DNA of 63,487 bases from Clostridiales bacterium (GTDB lineage Bacteria; Bacillota; Clostridia; Saccharofermentanales; Saccharofermentanaceae), in NCBI GenBank assembly GCA_017515465.1, contig JAFWFV010000064.1, positions 1 to 63,487 on the forward strand, read 5' to 3'. The first letter of the stretch is position 1, and each line of letters starts with the position of its first letter. Positions 51,549-61,041 of this stretch are shown here, in pieces. The notes beneath the pieces are model-generated. The model saw only the letters and a list, made by a program, of their open reading frames with translations. It did not search any database and was not told the DNA's origin. The translations under genes were made by a program, and so were the position numbers.

Positions 51549-51848
51549 TTTTCTATCCTCCTATCCTTAAAAAAACCACACCACTTTTGCGGCATGGAAT
51601 GCAAATGATTTTGCTAAAGATATTTTACAATACGGGCATACCCGGTCAAGAAAAACCGTATCCGCAAAGATCCGATTTGTACACTTGAATAAATCGGAAT
51701 TCCCCCGGATGTGCGTTTTGTAATCTTTACACAAACCGGGATTCCCGGCGGCATATATCAAGCATATTTAATATGAATGTTATAATGAAATGAGTTTTTT
51801 AAGCCGCACCCTGCTTTGGAGATCCATTAAGGACCGGGAGGATAGAAC

Positions 51849-53129
51849 ATGAAATACAGCGTTGATACATACAGGCTCTATCAGAGCGAGAAGCACTTTG
51901 CCCACACCGTCCGCATCCATGTGAGGATGAAGGATGAGGTGGATATAAACGTACTGGATAAGGCCGTAAACAAGGCCATCAGGCGTTACCCTTACTTTGC
52001 GGTCAGGGTAACCGTTGATAAGGATGGCGGATATGTTCTCCAGCCCAACGATAACAAGATCGTGGTAATGCCCACATCAGACAGGCTGCCCCTGATCGGC
52101 AGCAGCGACATAAACGGTCACCTGCTCTATGTGGATTGCGATGGAAAGGATATCTTCTTTAACATAAGCCATACCATGTGCGGCGGAAGAGGCTTTCAGC
52201 CCTGGGTCATGACAAACATCTACGAGTATGTCAGATTAAAGTACAATGTGGAGCCTTATGCTCCGGAGATCAGAAAGCCGGACAGCGCTCTTCTGCCGGG
52301 AGAGACTGATGAACCTTCCATGGATATGCTGACGACGGAAGAACCTATCAGCAAAAGGGAAATCAAAAAAGCTCCCGTCCTGGGAATGGATTATCTGAAG
52401 GGAGTTTTTATCCCCATAAAAAGAGACCCCAATTACATGGTGGTGACCGTCGAACAGAAGGACCTGATCAAAGTTGCAAAGATGAACGACTCCAGCGTGC
52501 TCTCCTTATTCTTTGTACTTTTTGCCAGGACCCTGGACAGGGTATTCCCGGAAAAGGACAGGTTCATCGTGGGCGAGGCGGCTCATAACCTCCGTGAGAG
52601 CGTCGGACTCCCCAATACGCATTGTGACTTCCTGAGTCATGTGCATGTGGATTACAACAGAGACGATCTGAACGGCGACCTGGAAAGACTGGGAACAATG
52701 ACCAGAGGGCAGATCATCCTTCAGACAGACCCGTCTGTCAGCCATGCACAGGTCAGAAAACTGTTCGAACTGTACGAGGAGATCGACAAGGTAAAAGGTC
52801 TCAAGGCCAAAAGAAAATATATGGCAAAACACAGCCTCTCGACCGGCAAGGATGCACAGCACGGAAGCTTCATCGCCAATTACACGGGACTGATGGACTG
52901 GGGAGAACTGGCAGATTACGTCGAGTTCTTCGTCTTTGTCATCGAAGGACATTTTACCGTAGAGATCACCGCCATGGCGGACAAGATCTTTGTGGGCTTC
53001 ATGCAGGTCATTAATACAGATAGATACATCAATCTCTTCCGGGAGGAACTGGAAAGAGCCGGCATTCCCTGCAAGGTAGAAGGCCCCTTCCCGAAGAGGC
53101 TTCCCAAGCATGGGATACCCACTAAATAG
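51849..53129 (+). CDS. Stand-alone condensation-fold acyltransferase, atypical motif
   Basis: 426 residues with GGGAGG upstream. The N-terminal LDKAVNKAIRRYPYFAVRV pattern is shared with the protein at 24575, placing both in the condensation/acyltransferase superfamily. At the expected HxxxD position the sequence is SHTMCGGRG, so the His is present but the Asp-Gly is replaced by Gly-Gly. A second lobe (FLSHVHVDYNRDD) is present. The product could be an acyltransferase with an altered donor site or a non-catalytic relative. It probably forms a transcription unit with the next genes. Confidence 0.7.
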   Translation: MKYSVDTYRLYQSEKHFAHTVRIHVRMKDEVDINVLDKAVNKAIRRYPYFAVRVTVDKDGGYVLQPNDNKIVVMPTSDRLPLIGSSDINGHLLYVDCDGKDIFFNISHTMCGGRGFQPWVMTNIYEYVRLKYNVEPYAPEIRKPDSALLPGETDEPSMDMLTTEEPISKREIKKAPVLGMDYLKGVFIPIKRDPNYMVVTVEQKDLIKVAKMNDSSVLSLFFVLFARTLDRVFPEKDRFIVGEAAHNLRESVGLPNTHCDFLSHVHVDYNRDDLNGDLERLGTMTRGQIILQTDPSVSHAQVRKLFELYEEIDKVKGLKAKRKYMAKHSLSTGKDAQHGSFIANYTGLMDWGELADYVEFFVFVIEGHFTVEITAMADKIFVGFMQVINTDRYINLFREELERAGIPCKVEGPFPKRLPKHGIPTK

Positions 53130-53157
53130 ATCAATACCATCAGCAAGGAGAAAACCT

Positions 53158-54108
53158 ATGGGAAAACCGTTATTAGAATATATCTCAGAAGCACTGACCG
53201 CAGATAATACTTTGCCGGAGGATTTTAAACTCCCCAAGAACAGCACCGATAATGAGATCAGGTTCGCCGACGGCGCCCTGGACGGGATAACGATATACCA
53301 TTCCGCCTTCCCCGTGATCGAAGATCAGGAAAAGGAAGAGATCCTGAATGTCCTGAGGACCGCCGAAAAGGAAGACTACGGCAATGCCGCAGAGGGCTTT
53401 TCGAAGATCTTAAGATCCCACAGGGCGATAGTACTCATAGACGATATCCAGAGCGAGATCCTGGCCCATACTGATGAGCTGTCCGTTCAGAAGATGGTAC
53501 AGTTTGCCAGCATCCTGATCTCCACTTCAGAAGAACGCGAACTGGTAAAGACAGGCCTTATAATCCTCGAGCTGGTGGATACATCCGTCGATCCGGAACT
53601 GATCAAGAGCATCAGGACTCTGGGTACATCAGACGAGTTCACCATCTTCTCCGTATTCATAATGAGGCACTGGCCCAACGGCCAGATGGAGATCCTGGAC
53701 CTGGCAAAGCGTGTTCACGGCTGGGGCAGGATACATTGTGTCTACTACCTCGAACCCGAAAACGATGAGATCCGCCAGTGGCTCATGACAGACGGGACCG
53801 ACAATTACGTAATGCCTGAATACTCGGCCCTGACCGTATTCCGGAAAACGGGGATGGAGGAAATGCTGGACAGAGACGACCTTAGCACTGAAGAAGTAAA
53901 ACAAATACTTAAGGTCATCAGCAGCATGCTCGTCGAAGGTCCCGTAGAGGGACTGTCCGCCGTGGGAGATCCCCCGGGGGTCCTGGCCAAGGTGATAAAA
54001 GCATCTGAGAAGATCCCCCCCGACGAGGAAGAGCAGCGTATAATAGACGAGGTCAAAGTCCTCTCTGAGCGCATGAAGCCTAAGACACCCGGAGACCTGG
54101 ACATATAA
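53158..54108 (+). CDS. Helical repeat-like hypothetical protein
   Basis: 316 residues from the ATG at 53158, chosen for AAGGAG; the open frame starts at 53110 inside the upstream gene. The protein is soluble and acidic, and predominantly alpha-helical by composition, with a late conserved-looking EYSALTVFRKTGMEEML and SMLVEGPVEGLSAVGDPPG. HEAT- or TPR-like folding is possible but unproven. The esterase gene starts four bases after its stop. Confidence 0.7.
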   Translation: MGKPLLEYISEALTADNTLPEDFKLPKNSTDNEIRFADGALDGITIYHSAFPVIEDQEKEEILNVLRTAEKEDYGNAAEGFSKILRSHRAIVLIDDIQSEILAHTDELSVQKMVQFASILISTSEERELVKTGLIILELVDTSVDPELIKSIRTLGTSDEFTIFSVFIMRHWPNGQMEILDLAKRVHGWGRIHCVYYLEPENDEIRQWLMTDGTDNYVMPEYSALTVFRKTGMEEMLDRDDLSTEEVKQILKVISSMLVEGPVEGLSAVGDPPGVLAKVIKASEKIPPDEEEQRIIDEVKVLSERMKPKTPGDLDI

Positions 54109-54112
54109 TAAA

Positions 54113-54736
54113 ATGGAAATATTAAAATATGGTGATCCACGATCTGACATAGTATTGATCCAGCCCGTTGACGATCACGATCTCGAAGGGATCGAAAGAG
54201 AGTTCGCAGAGATCAGGAGCAGATCAAACATGAGCTTTTGCCTTACAGCTGTCAAGGCGGATAACTGGAACAACGATCTGTCGCCCTGGGAAGCGCCTGC
54301 TGTATTCGGCAAGGAAAACTTCGGCGGCGGAGCCTCCAAAACACTTGAAGAACTGCTCAGACTGTGTGCAGATAAGAGTAAGACTTACTATATTGGCGGT
54401 TATTCACTCGCCGGTCTCTTCGCCCTGTGGGCGGCGTATCAGACGGATGTGTTCAGCGGAGTTGCAGCAGCTTCCCCATCAATGTGGTTTCCTGACTTCG
54501 ACGTATATATGGAACAGAATGTAATCAGGACCGGTACAGTCTATCTGAGTCTCGGAGACCGCGAGGAGAAAGCGAAAAATCCTGTCATGGCAACAGTGGG
54601 AGGCAGGATACGGAAAGCACACGAATTGCTGAAAGAGAATAATGTAAACTCCATACTCGAATGGAACGACGGAAATCACTTTAAGGATCCGGATATCAGA
54701 ACTGCCAAAGCCTTTGCATGGGTGATGGATACATAA
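54113..54736 (+). CDS. Alpha/beta-fold esterase
   Basis: 207 residues. The nucleophile elbow GGYSLAGLFALWAAYQ (Gly-Tyr-Ser-Leu-Ala-Gly) and ASPSMWFPDF are typical of the putative esterase/Fes-type family, and His in NDGNHFKDPDI completes the triad. Relatives hydrolyse carboxyl esters, including siderophore or S-formylglutathione esters; the substrate is unknown here. It follows the helical protein gene by four bases, so they are co-transcribed. Confidence 0.82.
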   Translation: MEILKYGDPRSDIVLIQPVDDHDLEGIEREFAEIRSRSNMSFCLTAVKADNWNNDLSPWEAPAVFGKENFGGGASKTLEELLRLCADKSKTYYIGGYSLAGLFALWAAYQTDVFSGVAAASPSMWFPDFDVYMEQNVIRTGTVYLSLGDREEKAKNPVMATVGGRIRKAHELLKENNVNSILEWNDGNHFKDPDIRTAKAFAWVMDT

Positions 54737-54779
54737 ATAGCTCCGGAACAGCCGGCAGCAGACAGGAATGCGGAAACAT

Positions 54780-55412
54780 ATGGTTGAGTATAAGCTTTAC
54801 GACAGATCGTACGAAGACGAGGTATTAAAGGTCTTCACAGAGTCTTTTGTTAACTACCCCCTTTTCTGGGGAGTCTTCACAGAACGGTTCAAATCAGAGG
54901 CCGAGCTGCGCAGTTTTTACGACCGTCTCATGAAGGGGATCTTCAGAGCTACGATCCGCAAGGACGACTGCTATATAGGTACTGAGGACGGACATGTCAA
55001 AGCTGTTGTGATCATTGAGAAACCATCAGACAAGCCGGTTGGCTTTTGGGATTATGCTGTAAGCGGAATGGCGGGCATAATAGCGAGGATCGGGCTTAGA
55101 GACACCCTGAGATTTATGGAAATGTCAGACAAAACGGAGATCGTTGTGAAGAGCATCCCCGAACCCCGTTGGCATCTGTATTTTCTGGCAGTTGCTCCGG
55201 AATATCAGAAACAGGGCGTCGGCTCCGCTGCGATACGGGATTTCCTTATCCCTTTGGTGAGATCCAACGGAGGCAATCTGATCACCGTTACTACAAATGC
55301 CGAAAAAAACGTGCCATTTTATACCAACAACGGATTCACGCTCGTACAGGAAGAAACGCTTGAATGCAATGCAAGATCTATCGGGAACTGGACATTCAGA
55401 ATGGATCTGTGA
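54780..55412 (+). CDS. GNAT-family N-acetyltransferase
   Basis: 210 residues from ATG 54780 (MVEYKLYDRSYEDEV); an ATG at 54768 is possible. The acetyl-CoA site LYFLAVAPEYQKQGVGSAAI (motif A, Q-x-x-G-V-G) and the late VPFYTNNGFTLVQEE are diagnostic. The N-terminal part with FTESFVNYPLFWGVF is common among GNATs of Bacillota. Last gene of the core-like stretch before the AT-rich island. Confidence 0.88.
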   Translation: MVEYKLYDRSYEDEVLKVFTESFVNYPLFWGVFTERFKSEAELRSFYDRLMKGIFRATIRKDDCYIGTEDGHVKAVVIIEKPSDKPVGFWDYAVSGMAGIIARIGLRDTLRFMEMSDKTEIVVKSIPEPRWHLYFLAVAPEYQKQGVGSAAIRDFLIPLVRSNGGNLITVTTNAEKNVPFYTNNGFTLVQEETLECNARSIGNWTFRMDL

Positions 55413-55444
55413 CACCTCGGGAGGCCAAAGTATTAAATAAAGCG

Positions 55445-55681
55445 TTATCTCTTCGAATACTTGGTGCAACGACCTTTCCCAAACACTTCAATATATCCAG
55501 ATGACTTCAGATTGTTGAGAGTTCGAATAGTTTTATCCTTACTCCAACCTATTTTCTCTGCAATCTCAGAACTTGATAATTGCATACCGTTACTTAATAC
55601 TTGCAGGAGTTTTTCCCCGTCAGTAGAAATAGAATAATTAAACGAAATAATAGGTAAAACGTTATTTTTTAACGTTTTCAT
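55445..55681 (-). CDS. Small winged-helix protein, possible fragment
   Basis: 78 residues with a helix-turn-helix (LSSSEIAEKIGWSKDKTIRTLNNLKSSG) and wing (YIEVFGKGRCTKY). It resembles the C-terminal winged helix of larger AlbA-type or ATPase proteins, so it may be a remnant instead of a full regulator. No strong ribosome-binding site is visible. Strongly AT-rich compared with the genes before it. Confidence 0.5.
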   Translation of the reverse strand: MKTLKNNVLPIISFNYSISTDGEKLLQVLSNGMQLSSSEIAEKIGWSKDKTIRTLNNLKSSGYIEVFGKGRCTKYSKR

Positions 55682-55951
55682 GGATCAGTTATAGTAAAAT
55701 TCAAGGAATCTTTACAGGTCATATATCTTCCTTTCGAAATTCATAAATATGCCTCCCAAAGAACAGATTCCTTTGTTTGCAGAATATATTTTCATAACGA
55801 AAATCTCAAATGTTTTGTGTCGGATATTAACGAAATACCAAAATGTTTATTAAATGTTTCTAACAAAATACAAGTATTCTCTATACAATTTGTAGCAGTC
55901 AAGAGCATGTTATTGATGCTTTTACGGGGATTCAAGTAGGAAATAGAGATG

Positions 55952-56003
55952 CTCGAATGGGGATTTGTGCAGAAAACCGGTTTACTCGAACGGGGATTTG
56001 CGC
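55952..56003 (+). repeat. Two 19-bp direct repeats
   Basis: CTCGAATGGGGATTTGTGC (55952-55970) and CTCGAACGGGGATTTGCGC (55985-56003) differ at two positions. They lie directly before the broken ATPase fragment in the gene-poor 55682-56392 stretch. They could be relics of a mobile element end or a protein-binding site. Confidence 0.6.
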
Positions 56004-56033
56004 TTTACTCCATTTGAAAGGTGGCTGTTTTCT

Positions 56034-56132
56034 ATGAAAAAGAGTGTTTTTAAAAGAAAAATATATGATGAAATCCTTGAATGGAAAAACAGTATTAACT
56101 ATATCCCGGCGTATATGCTTCCGTTCATTTAG
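56034..56132 (+). pseudogene. N-terminal remnant of an AAA ATPase (DUF4143-type)
   Basis: A 32-residue frame beginning MKKSVFKRKIYDEILEWKNS, with GAAAGGTGG upstream. This is how many DUF4143-type ATP-binding proteins start, but the expected GxRRVGKS Walker A that should follow is missing and a stop comes at 56130. Deletion has removed the rest. From 56133 to 56392 no gene is supported; CAGGAAGGA near 56180 and TCCTTCCTG near 56225 could form a hairpin. Confidence 0.55.
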
Positions 56133-56392
56133 CTTGGCAGTATTAATCCTGAATAAACCTAGGATCCTGAGAAATCAGGAAGGAGTCTGTGAATAAAAGT
56201 CTGTAAAAGTAATAAAGGCCTTTCCTTCCTGTTTGTTGGATGACTTCATTATCACAAAGCCCAAGCCATAAACCAAACATTAATGCAGCTTACAAATGGT
56301 GCTTAAGCGAAATATCAGCAGAGCTATGTTGAATTGGGCAGAAAAAACATGTGTTATTATCTATATAGCGTAACAAAACGAGCGGTATCAAA

Positions 56393-57184
56393 ATGGACTT
56401 AACCACAAGAATAGAACCCACCCAGGAGTGGAAAGGCACAAAGATCACTTTCGATCCGGACTCATCGCCAAAGGCATGGGAATACTATAAACACGTTTAT
56501 GGTGATCTGTGCTGTGATTACGATCTCAACAACATCTGTTTCTTTGAATACGTTGATAAAGGAGAATATAAGGGAAACTATACGACCGAATTTAGCTCAG
56601 GCAAGTCTGGATCCAGACTATACGCGTTAAAAAAGGATGCATTTCCCCTTGATGAAAACGGTATGTATTATCCTGCTTGCTTGAGATTATCCGGAGAGAC
56701 AGACTTCAATTTTAATGATTATAAGATAAGGATATTCAAGGATTATCTGAGAAACGGTGAAGATCTAAATCTATTGGCAAGCTGCAGCGACAAGCACCAT
56801 ACATTGGTAAACTTTTCACTGATGCAGACAGTTGGAAATATGCAGGCCCTGAAGTCAAAAGGACTGTCAATCGGAAATGGCAGATATGAATGGGCGGACC
56901 GTCTCGACTCTTTTGTGTATATACTAGACCAGTATTTCAAAGACCGTAACGACGGTACTTCCCTGCTGATCCTGAATGCCGGACTGAATGCAAATCTGCT
57001 GAAGAACTATCTTTCCCAGTTCAAAGACGCCTACGAATACTGTAACAGTGTGTATCTCATTGATGATGATCTGATCGACAGATTGCTGGCAAACGGAAGC
57101 AAACCGTTATCATGCGAAAACGTTGCCAAAGAGTATCTCCTGCTTGCAAATGAATTCTGGAAGCAAAAGGCAAGTGCATGGTGA
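56393..57184 (+). CDS. Conserved-looking hypothetical protein of the island
   Basis: 263 residues, soluble, no signal peptide. Features include WKGTKITFDPDSSPKAW near the N-terminus, FSLMQTVGNMQALK in the middle and a late acidic region. Five Cys are scattered without a pattern. The family cannot be named with certainty. The upstream ribosome-binding site is weak. Base composition is between that of the core and the island. It lies between gene fragments and the defence pair. Confidence 0.6.
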   Translation: MDLTTRIEPTQEWKGTKITFDPDSSPKAWEYYKHVYGDLCCDYDLNNICFFEYVDKGEYKGNYTTEFSSGKSGSRLYALKKDAFPLDENGMYYPACLRLSGETDFNFNDYKIRIFKDYLRNGEDLNLLASCSDKHHTLVNFSLMQTVGNMQALKSKGLSIGNGRYEWADRLDSFVYILDQYFKDRNDGTSLLILNAGLNANLLKNYLSQFKDAYEYCNSVYLIDDDLIDRLLANGSKPLSCENVAKEYLLLANEFWKQKASAW

Positions 57185-57267
57185 GAAGCATGTTCTTGCT
57201 TATGAACAATTCTTTGCAGACATCTATACCATAACCAAGATCGGTGACTCCTCAATCAAGTGTTTGA

Positions 57268-57684
57268 TTAGTCTTTACAACTACACGTCTCATTATTAGT
57301 TATATTCAGAGCTTTACGTATTAAATAATATAAATTAGCCCCAAGAGCATACGCAAACAGATCATTATAATCACCTGTAGTATCTATGCGAAACATTGGT
57401 GTGATATACTCCCAGAACAAACCTGCAACTATTATCAGCAATATCATATTTAAATATCGCATTGTTTTTTTGAGAAATATAATTGACATCAGATCACAGT
57501 ATGCGCAGAATGCAATTGCGCCAACAATATCGTTAAAATACCACCTCATAAACAGCATTATCGGCTGTACGCCAACGATAAGATTAACGTATAATCGATT
57601 CAAAAGGGCAACAGATACAGATGCCAAAAAAAGAGTTACTATTTTTCCTTTATTATCCAAAAATCGAGAAGATAACAAGTGCAA
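57268..57684 (-). CDS. VanZ-like small membrane protein
   Basis: Up to 138 residues from a TTG at 57684; an inner TTG at about 57627, ten bases after AAAGGA, is a likelier start. Three to four hydrophobic segments are followed by LFWEYITPMFRIDTTGDYNDLFAYALGANLYYLI, in which Trp-Glu-Tyr and Thr-x-Asp-x-x-Asp match the end of VanZ-like proteins (given here only as motif pieces). It overlaps the 30-residue peptide gene upstream, so translation may be coupled. Confidence 0.6.
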   Translation of the reverse strand: MHLLSSRFLDNKGKIVTLFLASVSVALLNRLYVNLIVGVQPIMLFMRWYFNDIVGAIAFCAYCDLMSIIFLKKTMRYLNMILLIIVAGLFWEYITPMFRIDTTGDYNDLFAYALGANLYYLIRKALNITNNETCSCKD

Positions 57685-57745
57685 GAAGTATTGCTCCTAC
57701 TATTCCAAAAAAGCCTACTCCTCCGCCGCCACCACTGTTTGACAT
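57653..57745 (-). CDS. 30-residue Gly-rich hydrophobic peptide
   Basis: An ATG with a perfect TAAGGAGG site 8 bases upstream begins MSNSGGGGGVGFFGIVGA, followed by a hydrophobic helix. It is too short for gene callers. Similar tiny Gly-start membrane peptides occur as small-protein genes in Bacillota, of unknown role. Its end overlaps the start of the VanZ-like gene in another frame. The 390 bases from 57746 to 58138 hold no larger gene. Confidence 0.6.
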   Translation of the reverse strand: MSNSGGGGGVGFFGIVGAILLALVIFSIFG

Positions 57746-58070
57746 ATATATTCCTCCTTAAGGTCAATCTATTATTGCTAAAGAAGTAATTATCCATAAT
57801 TATTTCTTCGCAAGAAAAGTAATATGTTATGTTGGAATAATATCAGATATAAATGTACATTTGGTTAGCTACCAGCCAACATGCAAACGTCTTGGAACAC
57901 CAATATAACCCTTGTCTGAAGATTCTGTAATCTTCATCAGAAATCATAAATCATCATCACAACCACCATCTGATCGATTTATTGACTAAATGGTTGAATA
58001 CAGAAAACATATCGAACAATTACTGATGTGAGTATGCTACAGGCACAATACTATATGCGTGATGAGTATT

Positions 58071-58084
58071 GTATAATATTATAC
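58071..58084 (+). promoter_or_regulatory. Palindromic -10 region before the defence pair
   Basis: GTATAATATTATAC is a perfect 14-base palindrome containing TATAAT on both strands. It lies 55 bases before a short frame with a good ribosome-binding site and is the likely promoter or operator of the helicase-HNH operon. Confidence 0.45.
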
Positions 58085-58138
58085 ATATCGTACCATTAGC
58101 CTCATTACTGTGTCCGATACAACAATGGAGGTGTAAAC

Positions 58139-58198
58139 ATGTTGGATAACAAAACCTACAATTTGATGAACGTCAAATACAGTCAGGTAAGTAGTTAA
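58139..58198 (+). CDS. 19-residue frame before the helicase (fragment or leader)
   Basis: ATG with GGAGGTG upstream, encoding MLDNKTYNLMNVKYSQVSS, and ending five bases before the helicase start. The first residues resemble the beginning of small proteins of the MLxNxxYNL type common in Clostridia, so it may be a truncated gene. Alternatively it serves as a translational coupler, because the helicase gene has no ribosome-binding site of its own. Confidence 0.45.
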   Translation: MLDNKTYNLMNVKYSQVSS

Positions 58199-58203
58199 TT
58201 ACT

Positions 58204-60993
58204 ATGAACAACTTCTACACGAATTACAGTAATACTCGGTTTATAGACAAATTAAAGCAGAACATTGATGAATGTCAAAGTTTCTGCTTTTCAGTCAGCT
58301 TTATAAAAAAAGCAGGATTGAAGCTAATCATTCCAAACATTGATGCAGCTCTTGCTAGAGGAGCTTCTGGCAAACTCATAACTACCACTTATCAAAATTT
58401 TACTGATGTTGAATCATTTGAATACTTTTTGAATCTTCAATCTAAGTATCCGGATCGGTTTGAGTGTCATCTAGATAAAGAATGTTTTATAGATAAGGCC
58501 GGCAATAAGGTTGGTTTTCATTCGAAAGGTTATCTGTTTAGGTTTGTTGATCATTGTGAACTCCTTATAGGTTCTTCCAACATCACCGTATATGCCCTCC
58601 TCAAGAATATTGAGTGGGATGTTTCGATAATAGATAATGAGATATATTCACAAGCTATATCTGAATTCAGTTATCTCTGGAACAAGACACTGCCTTTGAC
58701 ACGAGAACTCATTTCATATTACAGATCTCGTCTTTATTATTCAATTGAGAGATGGGATATGGATTATGATGTTGCAAACTCAAATATAAAGCCAAATTAC
58801 ATGCAACGAACTGCTCTAAAAGAGCTTAATAGAATACGTGCCATCGGTGCCAATAAAGCTTTGGTCTGTGCTGCTGCCGGAAGCGGCAAAACATACTTGG
58901 CAGCGTTTGATGCTTTAAACTTTAATCCAGATAAACTTCTCTATATTGTCCAGGAAGGCTCCATCTTGATGAAATCCTATGAGACCTTTGGCAAGGTATT
59001 TGGTGCAGATAAGACATATGGTATCTATAATAAAGATTTCAAAGAAACTGACGTCGATTTCCTGTTTTCTACAAATATCACAATGTCAAATTCACTGGAT
59101 TTGTTTGATAAACACCACTTTGATTACATTATCATTGACGAGTGTCACCATGCTACAGCTGAGACATATAAGAAGATCATCGAGCACTTTGAGCCTGAGT
59201 TCCTTCTAGGTATTACCGCCACCCCTGAGCGAATGGATGGAGATGACGTATTCAGTCTCTTCGATCAGAATATTCCATATGAATTGAGACTCCGAGACGC
59301 TATTGTAAATGATCTTGTTGTTCCTTTTAAGTACTATGGTATACGAGATGAACTGATAGAATATGGTATTACTGCAACCAAGGGACATAAGTTTGTAGAA
59401 CAGTTCTCAGACGAGAGACACTGCGACTTTATATACAAGATGATTGAGAAACACAGACTTTCTGGCGGCAAAAAGCTCAAGGCGCTGGCGTTCTGCCGTG
59501 ATATTTCACATGCTATCCGTATGTCTCAGGCTATGGAAAAGTATTATAATACACAATATCTGACTGGGAAAAATAGTGTTGGCGAGAGAATACGTGCATA
59601 CAATGAACTTCAGGATGAGGACTCTGAACTTGAGATCTTATTTACAGTAGACATCTTGAATGAAGGTGTTGATATTCCAGGAGTCAATATGGTTTTGTTC
59701 CTTAGGCCTACCGATTCCCAGACGATATTTATTCAGCAACTCGGTCGCGGTCTTCGCAAATATGAAAATAAAGAATATGTAACAGTTCTTGATTTCATAG
59801 GAAACGACTACAAGAGAAGCGTTCAGATCGCTTTTGCCTTGGGCGGACTATCTGAGAATTTTGTTGTTGAGAAAAAGTTGTTAAGTGCACTGGTTCAGGA
59901 TGATTTCAAAACTATAGGGCTCGAGGAATATGGCGTTGAGATACATCTCGACGACTTAAGCAAGAAAGAAATAATCTCATTTATCGATGAGGTTAACTTC
60001 AATACAAAGAAATATCTCGAGCAAGATTACATAAACTTCAAGAAGTATATAGGTTCTGTTGAGTACCCTAGACACGTAGACTATCTTAACAATGACTACG
60101 CTCCTGACTTGTTGAAATTCATGCAATCAAAGATTAATAACATAAAGTGCAAGTCTTACTATAGTTTCTTAAAAGCAATCGGAGAGGACAACATACCTTC
60201 GTTCGATGAGCGTCAGGAAACGTTTGTTAATTATGTATCTGATATGTTACCAGTTGTCAGACCAGATGAACTACTAGTCATTGAGAAGCTCTTAGATGGT
60301 GTAGGAAAATGCCGAATTGATGAATTAGAAGAGTATGTTCGGTCTAATAAAGAGGCATATTCCCCCGATATGTTTCATCATGCGCTGAAGTTTATGTGCA
60401 AAAAGGGCTATGTCACAAGTATTGATCAGACCATTAAGCTCAATAATGTAAGCATCACAGTTGAACTCGATGATTACCTGCGTGACCTAATTGCCTATGG
60501 TCTTGGTCGATTTGATGTTGAGTTCTATGATGTTTACAATGAATCAGATAAACTGTTCAAATTGTGGGCTAAGTATAAAAAATACCAGATCAAACAACTG
60601 CTCAATAAAGATCCAGGAGATATCAATCCCGGAACTAATGTTTATGATGAAACAGCCTATGCTTATGTAACCATTCATAAGTCCAACAGTACAAAAGAGA
60701 CCTTGAAGTATATCGACGGATATATCGATGAACATACTTTTCAATGGGAATCAGTTGCAAATATAAGCGATAAAGAGCTTAATTCGCTGAAGAATTCTAA
60801 AGGAATGCATCTATTTGTTAGAAAGGTCGATTCTGAAGATGGCATACAACTGCCTTTTACATATATTGGATACGGTAAAATGACATATATTGAAGGTTCC
60901 AGAAAACCTAATGGGGCGCATCTGTTCAATATCCACCTTGATACGGGAGCTCCTGAGGACATATATTACGATTTCAGACTTCCCACCCAATAA
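58204..60993 (+). CDS. PLD nuclease-SF2 helicase-DUF3427 protein
   Basis: 929 residues. An N-terminal phospholipase D-type domain (about 1-165) has the HxK motif GFHSKGYLF and LIGSSNIT. The superfamily 2 helicase core follows: Walker A AAAGSGKTYLA (about 223), DECHH box IIIDECHHA (about 312), ITATPER (about 337), and motif VI QQLGRGLRKYE (about 512). The C-terminal part (about 600-929) fits DUF3427 (TKETLKYIDGYIDE, MHLFVRKVD). Such proteins occur in restriction-like and defence loci. The HNH endonuclease gene follows by 48 bases, with its own AAGGAG. Confidence 0.88.
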   Translation: MNNFYTNYSNTRFIDKLKQNIDECQSFCFSVSFIKKAGLKLIIPNIDAALARGASGKLITTTYQNFTDVESFEYFLNLQSKYPDRFECHLDKECFIDKAGNKVGFHSKGYLFRFVDHCELLIGSSNITVYALLKNIEWDVSIIDNEIYSQAISEFSYLWNKTLPLTRELISYYRSRLYYSIERWDMDYDVANSNIKPNYMQRTALKELNRIRAIGANKALVCAAAGSGKTYLAAFDALNFNPDKLLYIVQEGSILMKSYETFGKVFGADKTYGIYNKDFKETDVDFLFSTNITMSNSLDLFDKHHFDYIIIDECHHATAETYKKIIEHFEPEFLLGITATPERMDGDDVFSLFDQNIPYELRLRDAIVNDLVVPFKYYGIRDELIEYGITATKGHKFVEQFSDERHCDFIYKMIEKHRLSGGKKLKALAFCRDISHAIRMSQAMEKYYNTQYLTGKNSVGERIRAYNELQDEDSELEILFTVDILNEGVDIPGVNMVLFLRPTDSQTIFIQQLGRGLRKYENKEYVTVLDFIGNDYKRSVQIAFALGGLSENFVVEKKLLSALVQDDFKTIGLEEYGVEIHLDDLSKKEIISFIDEVNFNTKKYLEQDYINFKKYIGSVEYPRHVDYLNNDYAPDLLKFMQSKINNIKCKSYYSFLKAIGEDNIPSFDERQETFVNYVSDMLPVVRPDELLVIEKLLDGVGKCRIDELEEYVRSNKEAYSPDMFHHALKFMCKKGYVTSIDQTIKLNNVSITVELDDYLRDLIAYGLGRFDVEFYDVYNESDKLFKLWAKYKKYQIKQLLNKDPGDINPGTNVYDETAYAYVTIHKSNSTKETLKYIDGYIDEHTFQWESVANISDKELNSLKNSKGMHLFVRKVDSEDGIQLPFTYIGYGKMTYIEGSRKPNGAHLFNIHLDTGAPEDIYYDFRLPTQ

Positions 60994-61041
60994 TTGGAAA
61001 ACCAAACACAATGTTGTTACATAGTATGAAGGAGAATGAAC

